From contig CABUDN010000153.1 in assembly GCA_902490355.1 (NCBI GenBank), forward strand, positions 1 through 5,334: DNA of 5,334 nucleotides, given 5' to 3'. Shown in pieces: positions 1-4,420 of the stretch (its first letter is position 1; each line of letters begins with the position of its first letter). The DNA comes from an uncultured Oscillibacter sp. (lineage in GTDB: Bacteria; Bacillota; Clostridia; Oscillospirales; Oscillospiraceae). Below the pieces are notes generated by a model that was not told the origin of the DNA, did not search any database, and saw nothing but the letters and a program-made list of their open reading frames with translations. The translations under genes were made by a program, and so were the position numbers.

Positions 1-115
1 AAGTAAACGGACTCAGCTCCAACTGGATACTACGCGCCGAAGGTCCCTTGTCTAGATTTTTGATAAAAAAATCGAGCAGCATCCGGGTTTTATGACGAAA
101 ATGGGGGGAAAGGCC
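1..115. other. Upstream region, no gene recognised
   Basis: No convincing coding sequence is visible here. Forward reading frames stop at bases 4-6, 53-55 and 93-95, and their short translations resemble nothing I know, so the tail of an upstream gene is possible but unsupported. An AT-rich inverted repeat (GATTTTT at 55-61 against AAAAATC at 67-73) could form a weak hairpin, but it has no GC core and no clean T-tract for a terminator. I found no clear LacI-type operator. Confidence 0.4.
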
Positions 116-145
116 TTGACGGATGTGGGGAATTTGGCATATACT
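116..145 (+). promoter_or_regulatory. Sigma-A-type promoter of the lacI-family gene
   Basis: TTGACG (116-121) and TATACT (140-145) are separated by 18 bases, a good match to the housekeeping -35/-10 elements. Transcription would start near 152. This leaves a leader of about 50 bases before the ATG at 204 and argues against the in-frame upstream start at 123, which lies inside the promoter. Confidence 0.7.
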
Positions 146-203
146 GTCCCTGCTAATGGATTACGCAAAAAAGAATGGTATTTACGCAAAGGACGGTCGA
201 ACT

Positions 204-1220
204 ATGAAAGTAACCATCAGTGACGTTGCCCGGCTGGCCGGCGTTTCCACCGCTACGGTCTCCCACACCATCAATAATACCCGTTATGTTTCCAGCGAGA
301 CGAAAGAGAAGGTGTATCAGGCCATTGCAGAATTGGGCTATACGCCTGACGCTTCCGCCCGCAGCTTCCGCACCGGAAAGAAAAAGACGGTGGGTTTCAT
401 TGTTCCCGATATTTCCAATAAATTCTTCGGCACGATGATTGAGTCCGTGGAGAACTATCTCTCCGCCCATGGATATCATCTGATCATTGCCAATACAAAG
501 GAAGATGCCGACCGGGAGGAGACGAATATCCGGCTTCTCACGGCGGGATTGGTGGATGGACTCTTGGTGGCCAGTACCATGGAGGATTTTGCCCGGTTTG
601 ACCAGCTGATCCCCGCCGGATTCCCGGTGGTGCTGGTGGACCGGACCTTCGAGACGAAAAAGTATTCTTCCATCTGTGTATCCAACTTCCAGCCCATTTA
701 CCGCAGTGTCTGCCGTCTGGCAGGGAAGGGGGACACCCGGATCGGCATTATCGGCGGCCTGCCCCGCCTTTCCTCCACCCGGGAACGGATCTCGGCATAT
801 CAGCAGGCGGTGGCGGACTGCGGCCTGCCCCAGGATGAAGCGCTGATTCGCTATGGCGATTCCATGGAAAACAGCGCGCGGGCCTGTTTGGATGAGCTGC
901 TGGAGCAAAATTGCGATGCGGTGATTGTCTGCCAGGGATTGATGGCCTCGGAGACGATTATTTACCTGCATATGAAGGGAATCCAGCTTGCACGGGACAT
1001 TGACCTGGTCAGCTTTGTGGATTATGATTCCAATTTCTATCAGCTCTATGCCAACCAGATGGACTGCATTGTCCAGCCGGTGGAGGAGTTGGGGACTGCG
1101 GCCGGTGAGCAGATTCTCAAACGGATTGAAGATCCGGAGGCCCCGGTGTTTGAAAAGGTGCTGACATCTGCCTACCGTCCCTATGATATTCCCAATTCCT
1201 GGGTCCACTCAGATCGCTGA
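204..1220 (+). CDS. LacI/GalR-family transcriptional regulator
   Basis: A 338-residue protein of normal LacI-family length. The N-terminus carries the family helix-turn-helix (residues 4-24, TISDVARLAGVSTATVSHTI), then the hinge helix with YTPDASARSF (46-55). A type 1 periplasmic-binding-protein-like sensor domain follows from about residue 61 (TVGFIVPDISNKFF) to near the C-terminus, with the usual VDGLLVAS and IVQPVEELG segments. It should bind an operator as a dimer and release it, or bind it, on sensing a small molecule. The ligand cannot be read from the sequence. I chose the ATG at 204 because AAGGA (189-193) sits 10 bases upstream and the family motif begins immediately; starts at 123 and 156 lie in or next to the promoter. 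The gene is monocistronic, with its own promoter and terminator. No sugar-use operon is adjacent, so its target is either itself or outside the window. One oddity is Phe55 where many members have the DNA-intercalating hinge leucine. Confidence 0.93.
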   Translation: MKVTISDVARLAGVSTATVSHTINNTRYVSSETKEKVYQAIAELGYTPDASARSFRTGKKKTVGFIVPDISNKFFGTMIESVENYLSAHGYHLIIANTKEDADREETNIRLLTAGLVDGLLVASTMEDFARFDQLIPAGFPVVLVDRTFETKKYSSICVSNFQPIYRSVCRLAGKGDTRIGIIGGLPRLSSTRERISAYQQAVADCGLPQDEALIRYGDSMENSARACLDELLEQNCDAVIVCQGLMASETIIYLHMKGIQLARDIDLVSFVDYDSNFYQLYANQMDCIVQPVEELGTAAGEQILKRIEDPEAPVFEKVLTSAYRPYDIPNSWVHSDR

Positions 1221-1223
1221 TCC

Positions 1224-1255
1224 GATCCGGCGCCGTTTGGCGCCGGATCTTTTTT
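1224..1255 (+). terminator. Intrinsic terminator after the lacI-family gene
   Basis: A perfect 11-bp stem (GATCCGGCGCC at 1224-1234, GGCGCCGGATC at 1239-1249) with loop GTTT is followed by six T (1250-1255). It starts three bases after the stop codon, so it closes a single-gene unit. Confidence 0.93.
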
Positions 1256-1341
1256 CCTGTAATGGGATGGGAATTGTGCAATCTGCGGAGGAACCTGCGG
1301 CCAAAATGATTGCAGGGCTTCCATTTTGACGGAAATGCGGG

Positions 1342-1347
1342 TATAAT
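1342..1347 (+). promoter_or_regulatory. Probable -10 element for the NUDIX-DUF3783-DUF523 operon
   Basis: A consensus TATAAT lies 19 bases upstream of the NUDIX start codon. No -35 at normal spacing is convincing: the nearest TTGACG (1326-1331) is only 10 bases away, and the 17-base position holds TTCCAT (1319-1324). The predicted start near 1354 would give a very short leader beginning at the ribosome binding site. A 7-bp inverted repeat (CAAAATG 1302-1308, CATTTTG 1322-1328) lies just upstream, where an activator or repressor could bind. Confidence 0.45.
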
Positions 1348-1366
1348 GACTCGGGAGGGATACGGT

Positions 1367-1834
1367 ATGATCTATTCCACCTTGTGTTACCTGGAGCGGG
1401 GCGACTCGTATTTGATGCTCCACCGGGTAAAAAAGGAACACGACGCCAATCGGGACAAGTGGATTGGAGTCGGCGGAAAATTTGAAGAAGGAGAAAGCCC
1501 GGAAGAATGCATTCTGCGGGAGACCCGCGAGGAGACGGGGCTGACATTGACCAGCTACCGTTACCGGGGATTGGTGACATTTGTCAGCGACCAATGGCCT
1601 GCGGAATATATGCATTTGTTTACCGCGGATGGCTGGAAGGGTACGCCGCATCCCTGTGATGAGGGAGAACTGGCCTGGATTCGGAAATCGGATCTGCAGT
1701 CCCTGCCGCTGTGGGAGGGCGACAAAATTTTTCTGCGCCTTCTGGAGGAGAATGCGCCGTTTTTTTCCTTGAAGCTCTGCTATCAAGGAGAACGTCTGGT
1801 CCGGGCGGACCTGAATGGGGCGAACATTCTCTAA
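1367..1834 (+). CDS. NUDIX hydrolase, 8-oxo-dGTP diphosphatase (MutT/MTH1-like)
   Basis: A 155-residue single-domain NUDIX enzyme. The NUDIX box is complete at residues 37-59: Gly37, Glu43, then Arg51-Glu52 and Glu55-Glu56 of REtxEE, Gly58 and Leu59. These supply the metal-binding glutamates for Mg2+-dependent hydrolysis of nucleoside diphosphate-linked substrates. The N-terminus (TLCYLERGDSYLMLHR) and the DKWIGVGGKFE segment before the box resemble the Firmicute proteins annotated as 8-oxo-dGTP diphosphatase, which clean oxidised dGTP from the nucleotide pool. Substrate choice within NUDIX families is hard to read from sequence, so the specific activity is inferred. The start at 1367 is set by GGAGGG (1354-1359) seven bases upstream; an in-frame start at 1310 would precede the -10 element. 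It is the first gene of a three-gene operon, with 38 bases to the next gene. Confidence 0.9.
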   Translation: MIYSTLCYLERGDSYLMLHRVKKEHDANRDKWIGVGGKFEEGESPEECILRETREETGLTLTSYRYRGLVTFVSDQWPAEYMHLFTADGWKGTPHPCDEGELAWIRKSDLQSLPLWEGDKIFLRLLEENAPFFSLKLCYQGERLVRADLNGANIL

Positions 1835-1872
1835 GGCAAGGCGATGCAGTCGAAAAAGAAGGAGGAGGCAGC

Positions 1873-2247
1873 ATGAATGGAACGGTCCTTCTGTTTGGAT
1901 TTGATTCCCTGCTGAGCATTCTGGCGCTGGAGGCGGCGGTGGGGCCGCTGGGCGCGGAAGTAGTGCCGGTGGCAAAAACGGATTACAATAAGACATTGGC
2001 AGTGCTGGCGGGGCTGGACACAGCACCCGGGCCGGTGCAGCCTTACGCGGGGGGGACCCTGGGCGGAAGAATGGTGGTGCTGTGCGGATTGGATGGACAG
2101 CTGGATGCGGTGCTGGCAGCGCTGAACAAAGCAGGTGCCGGGCCGGAATGTCTCAAGGCAGTGCTGACGCCCCACAACCGGAATTGGAATGCCGTGACAC
2201 TGTACACGGAATTGCTGCGGGAAAAGCGTGCCATGCAGGGAAGGTGA
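1873..2247 (+). CDS. DUF3783-family small protein, function unknown
   Basis: A 124-residue soluble protein with no signal peptide or membrane segment. It begins with a strand-like segment (TVLLFGFDS) and contains a GGRMVVLCGLDGQLDAVL segment near the middle. Its C-terminal half carries LKAVLTPHNRNWNAVTLYTELLREK, which I recognise as the pattern of DUF3783, a family found mainly in Clostridia and without an assigned activity. A second alpha/beta repeat is suggested by the similarity of the two GFDS/GLDG segments, but this is only an impression. The start follows a strong AAGGAGG (1859-1865) with seven-base spacing. It is the middle gene of the operon, and its stop codon is embedded in the ribosome binding site of the next gene, which predicts coupled translation with the DUF523 protein. 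Confidence 0.82.
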   Translation: MNGTVLLFGFDSLLSILALEAAVGPLGAEVVPVAKTDYNKTLAVLAGLDTAPGPVQPYAGGTLGGRMVVLCGLDGQLDAVLAALNKAGAGPECLKAVLTPHNRNWNAVTLYTELLREKRAMQGR

Positions 2248-2252
2248 GGAAC

Positions 2253-2681
2253 ATGCGCCTTTTGATTTCCGCATGCCTTTTGGGCTGCCGGTGCCGGTAT
2301 GACGGAGCATCCAAGACGCATCCGCTGGCAGAGGCGCTGGCCCGGCGCTATGAGCTGGTGCCGGTGTGTCCGGAGCAGATGGGTGGTTTGCCGACACCCC
2401 GGCCGCCTGCAGAACGGCGGGGGGATCGGGTTGTGACACGGACTGGAGATGTCACGGAGGCCTATCATCGGGGCGCGGAAGAAGCGTGGAGAATTTGCAG
2501 CCTGATGGAGTGCCGGGCTGCGGTGCTTAAAGAACGCAGTCCCTCCTGCGGGCATGGTGTGATTTATGACGGAACATTCTCCGGATGCCTGACAGAGGGC
2601 AGCGGCGTGACAGCGCAGCTGCTGGCAGAGCAGGGAATCCCGGTGTATGGAGAATCTCAGATTGCAGAACTGTTGAGATGA
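2253..2681 (+). CDS. DUF523 protein, TudS/thiouracil-desulfurase-like
   Basis: A 142-residue protein covering the whole DUF523 domain. The family signatures are present: SACLLG followed by CRYDG at the N-terminus (residues 6-18), VPVCPEQMGGLPTPRPP (36-52), DVTEAYHRGAE (66-76) and KERSPSCG (93-100). Three cysteines sit in these conserved blocks (Cys8, Cys39, Cys99). Characterised DUF523 proteins include TudS, which uses a [4Fe-4S] cluster held by three cysteines to convert thiouracil to uracil, and RudS (fused to DUF1722), which acts on 4-thiouridine in tRNA. This protein has only the stand-alone domain, so a TudS-like role on a free base is more likely, but that is inference. The ATG at 2253 is chosen because the family motif starts there; its ribosome binding region AAGGTGAGGA (2241-2250) overlaps the preceding stop codon, leaving five bases between the genes. 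The stop codon lies inside the operon terminator. A uracil permease gene follows downstream on its own transcript. Confidence 0.87.
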   Translation: MRLLISACLLGCRCRYDGASKTHPLAEALARRYELVPVCPEQMGGLPTPRPPAERRGDRVVTRTGDVTEAYHRGAEEAWRICSLMECRAAVLKERSPSCGHGVIYDGTFSGCLTEGSGVTAQLLAEQGIPVYGESQIAELLR

Positions 2682-2705
2682 CGGAGGGCCTCCCTCCGTC
2701 ATTTT
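2678..2705 (+). terminator. Intrinsic terminator of the NUDIX-DUF3783-DUF523 operon
   Basis: An 11-bp perfect stem (ATGACGGAGGG at 2678-2688 against CCCTCCGTCAT at 2692-2702) with a three-base loop is followed by a short T-run (2702-2705). The 5' arm contains the TGA stop codon of the DUF523 gene, so a terminating ribosome would overlap the hairpin. The T-run is short, so some read-through towards the uraA leader is possible. Confidence 0.8.
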
Positions 2706-2753
2706 CGACAAGTTTGGCCCGCAATTTTGTCCTTGCATCATAGAAAAGCTACA

Positions 2754-2782
2754 TTGCAAAGCAAGGCGCCTTTTTGTATAAT
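2754..2782 (+). promoter_or_regulatory. Sigma-A-type promoter of the uraA leader transcript
   Basis: TTGCAA (2754-2759) and a perfect TATAAT (2777-2782) are separated by 17 bases, the optimal spacing. Transcription would start near 2788-2790. The spacer contains a 10-bp perfect palindrome, AAGGCGCCTT (2763-2772), and the -35 overlaps a short inverted repeat, TTGC-AAA-GCAA (2754-2764). Either could be an operator, but nothing confirms this. Confidence 0.85.
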
Positions 2783-2811
2783 AGGTCAAAATAACGGGAG
2801 GAGGGGACACG

Positions 2812-2877
2812 ATGCGCTTTGAGCTGATGGCACGCAGAAATAACCCCTTTTTTCTTTATTTTCATTCCCATGTGTGA
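2812..2877 (+). CDS. uraA leader peptide (21 residues)
   Basis: This short ORF starts with ATG seven bases after a near-perfect AGGAGG (2799-2804) and lies just downstream of the uraA promoter. The product begins MRFELMARRN and continues with NPFFLYFHSH before a final Val. The Phe/Tyr-rich part is dictated by the U-rich run in the RNA. The TGA stop (2875-2877) directly abuts the terminator hairpin, so a ribosome at the end of the ORF would cover its 5' arm. The peptide itself probably has no function beyond placing the ribosome. The E. coli pyrBI leader ORF similarly encodes a Phe-rich stretch over its U-run. A phenylalanine-starvation attenuator is the alternative reading, but the downstream gene and the lack of an antiterminator argue against it. 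The internal Met6 codon lacks its own ribosome binding site. Confidence 0.72.
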   Translation: MRFELMARRNNPFFLYFHSHV

Positions 2878-2903
2878 GCCGGCCAGGGGGCCGGTGTTTT
2901 TTT
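2878..2903 (+). terminator. Leader (attenuator) terminator upstream of uraA
   Basis: The stem CCGGCC (2879-2884) pairs with GGCCGG (2889-2894) across the loop AGGG, with an extra G-U pair possible at its base, and is followed by seven T (2897-2903). It lies between the leader ORF stop and the permease ribosome binding site, so it must be bypassed for permease expression from the promoter at 2754-2782. A small hairpin, GCCC/GGGC (2904-2915), follows. Confidence 0.85.
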
Positions 2904-2937
2904 GCCCTGCGGGGCTACGAGAGAGAGGAGAGTTTTC

Positions 2938-4341
2938 ATGAACAAGACGCAACCCCCCATTGGCCAGCAGCCGATCCGGGATGCCCGGACGCTTGGTTTG
3001 CCCAAGATGCTGCTGCTGGGCCTGCAGCATATGTTCGCCATGTTCGGCGCTACGGTGCTGGTGCCCATTCTGGTTCAGGGATACGGCCTGCCCCTGTCCA
3101 TTCAGACCACGCTGTTTTTCGCCGGCGTGGGCACGCTGTTCTTCCATGTGTGCACCCGGCTGAAGGTCCCGGCTTTCCTGGGATCCTCCTTTGCCTTCCT
3201 GGGGGGCTTCCAGGCGATGGCGCAGATGGACTCCGGCATGTATGCCACGATGGAGCCTGCGGAAAAGCTGCAGTATACCTGCGGCGGCATCGTGGTGGCA
3301 GGTCTGCTGTACGTGATTCTGGCCCTGATCATTAAAGTGGTGGGGGTTCACAAAGTCATGCGCTATCTGCCTCCCGTGGTGACCGGCCCCATCATCATTC
3401 TCATCGGACTGAATCTGGCACCGTCTGCGGTGTCCAATGCCTCTACCTGCTGGTGGCTGGCCCTGGTGGCCATGGCCATTATCGTGGTGGCCAACATCTG
3501 GGGCAAGGGCATGATTAAGATTATCCCCATCCTGCTGGGTGTGGTGGGTGCCTATGTGGTGGCGCTGATTGCCAACGCCATGGGCGCTACGGCTCTGGAT
3601 GCTGCGGGCAATGTGATCCCTCTGATGGATTTCTCCGGGGTGCAGAGTTCCGCTCCCATCGGCCTGCAGCCCTTCCTGTCCAACTTCGGCGGCAGTGTGG
3701 CCAAGTTTGATGTGTCTGCCATCCTGGTGATGGCACCCATTGCCATCGCTTCCATGATGGAGCATATCGGCGATATGTCCGCTATTTCCGCAACGGTGGG
3801 CGAGAACTTCATTGAGGACCCGGGCCTGCACCGGACCCTCATCGGTGACGGGATTGCCACCGCACTGGCGGGCCTGTTCGGCGGTCCGGCCAATACCACC
3901 TATGGTGAGAATACCGGCGTGCTGGTGCTCAGCCGGGTCCATGATCCCCGGGTGATTCGGCTGGCGGCCCTCTATGCTCTGGTGCTGTCCTTCTCCCCGG
4001 CGTTTGCCGCTCTGGTCAGCTCCATTCCTGATGCCATCATCGGCGGCGTCAGCTTCATCCTCTATGGCATGATTTCCGCCATCGGTGTGCGCAATGTGGT
4101 GGAGAATCAGGTGGACTTCACCAACAGCCGCAATCTGATCATCGCAGCTGTGATCCTGGTGTGCGGTCTGGGCTTCACCAACGGCCTGACCTTCCAGGTG
4201 GGCGGAGCGTCCATTACCCTGACCAGCCTGGCCATTGCTGCCATCGCCGGCATTGCGCTCAATGCCATTCTGCCCGGAAACGACTTCCATTTCGGCAAGA
4301 CGGCTACCTCCGATACGGCTGCCTCCCTGGGCCGCTATTAA
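2938..4341 (+). CDS. uraA: Uracil permease, UraA/NCS2 (NAT) family
   Basis: A 467-residue polytopic membrane protein of the nucleobase-cation symporter-2 family, expected to have 14 membrane segments in two inverted repeats and to import uracil with protons. Visible signatures are GLQHMFAMFGATVLVP (28-43), the VPAFLGSSFAFLGG segment (77-90) of the first repeat, MEHIGDMSAIS (274-284), DPGLHRTLIGDGIAT (294-308) and GPANTTYGENTG (316-327). Glu275 and Glu324 match the two uracil-contacting glutamates of E. coli UraA (Glu241 and Glu290); the position of its His245 is Asp279 here. The YGEN motif and the uracil-type leader favour uracil over xanthine or urate. The ATG at 2938 has GAGGAG (2925-2930) seven bases upstream; an in-frame TTG at 2902 lies in the terminator T-tract and is rejected. 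The gene stands alone behind an attenuated leader and ends 80 bases before the stop of a convergent gene. Confidence 0.95.
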   Translation: MNKTQPPIGQQPIRDARTLGLPKMLLLGLQHMFAMFGATVLVPILVQGYGLPLSIQTTLFFAGVGTLFFHVCTRLKVPAFLGSSFAFLGGFQAMAQMDSGMYATMEPAEKLQYTCGGIVVAGLLYVILALIIKVVGVHKVMRYLPPVVTGPIIILIGLNLAPSAVSNASTCWWLALVAMAIIVVANIWGKGMIKIIPILLGVVGAYVVALIANAMGATALDAAGNVIPLMDFSGVQSSAPIGLQPFLSNFGGSVAKFDVSAILVMAPIAIASMMEHIGDMSAISATVGENFIEDPGLHRTLIGDGIATALAGLFGGPANTTYGENTGVLVLSRVHDPRVIRLAALYALVLSFSPAFAALVSSIPDAIIGGVSFILYGMISAIGVRNVVENQVDFTNSRNLIIAAVILVCGLGFTNGLTFQVGGASITLTSLAIAAIAGIALNAILPGNDFHFGKTATSDTAASLGRY

Positions 4342-4357
4342 TTGGCTTCCCCGCATC

Positions 4358-4399
4358 AAAAAAGACGAAGACCGCCTCTCCCAATGGAGAGGCGGTCTT
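4358..4399. terminator. Shared terminator between convergent genes
   Basis: A perfect 14-bp stem (4368-4381 against 4386-4399, loop CAAT) lies between the stop of uraA (4341) and the stop of the minus-strand regulator gene (4421-4423). Read on the minus strand, the stem is followed after four bases by six T (plus-strand A-run 4358-4363). On the plus strand the following bases are only GTTATAG. It therefore looks stronger for the minus-strand gene and probably also stops uraA transcripts. Confidence 0.85.
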
Positions 4400-4420
4400 G
4401 TTATAGATTCTGCAAAAGTG

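Larger units (their letters stand above)
2788..2937 (+). promoter_or_regulatory. Candidate UTP-sensing attenuator leader of uraA
   Basis: The leader RNA contains, in order: a strong ribosome binding site (AGGAGG 2799-2804); a 21-codon ORF (2812-2877); a U-rich tract inside it (2848-2862, 13 of 15 bases U); an intrinsic terminator beginning at the base after the ORF's stop; and the permease ribosome binding site (GAGGAG 2925-2930). No upstream segment complementary to the terminator arm (an antiterminator) is evident, and I see no match to the PyrR-binding element as I recall it. In E. coli pyrBI and pyrE, this layout lets slow transcription of U-runs at low UTP bring the ribosome close enough to block termination. 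Application here is inference, supported by the gene controlled being a uracil transporter. Confidence 0.68.

Noticed and set aside
27..54. Divergent minus-strand promoter (TAGACA, 16 bases, TAGTAT)
   Set aside because: The match is only moderate and no minus-strand gene start is visible downstream within the window.
123..203. N-terminal extension of the LacI-family protein
   Set aside because: Starts at 123 and 156 fall within or next to the promoter, and the family's helix-turn-helix begins directly after the ATG at 204, which has a ribosome binding site.
153..1208. 351-codon open frame on the minus strand opposite the lacI-family gene
   Set aside because: It has no family resemblance and no ribosome binding site support, and it mirrors a well-supported gene. 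It is a shadow frame.
1326..1347. TTGACG plus TATAAT as a promoter for the NUDIX operon
   Set aside because: The 10-base spacing is too short for a sigma-70-type promoter. Only the -10 was retained, at low confidence.
2812..2877. Phenylalanine attenuator (Phe-rich leader peptide)
   Set aside because: The downstream gene is a uracil permease, there is no alternative antiterminator for a stalled ribosome to release, and the Phe codons follow from the U-rich run.
2788..2937. PyrR-type attenuator or riboswitch in the uraA leader
   Set aside because: No antiterminator/anti-antiterminator alternation and no recognisable PyrR-binding loop was found. The only strong structure is the terminator, and the region contains a translated ORF.
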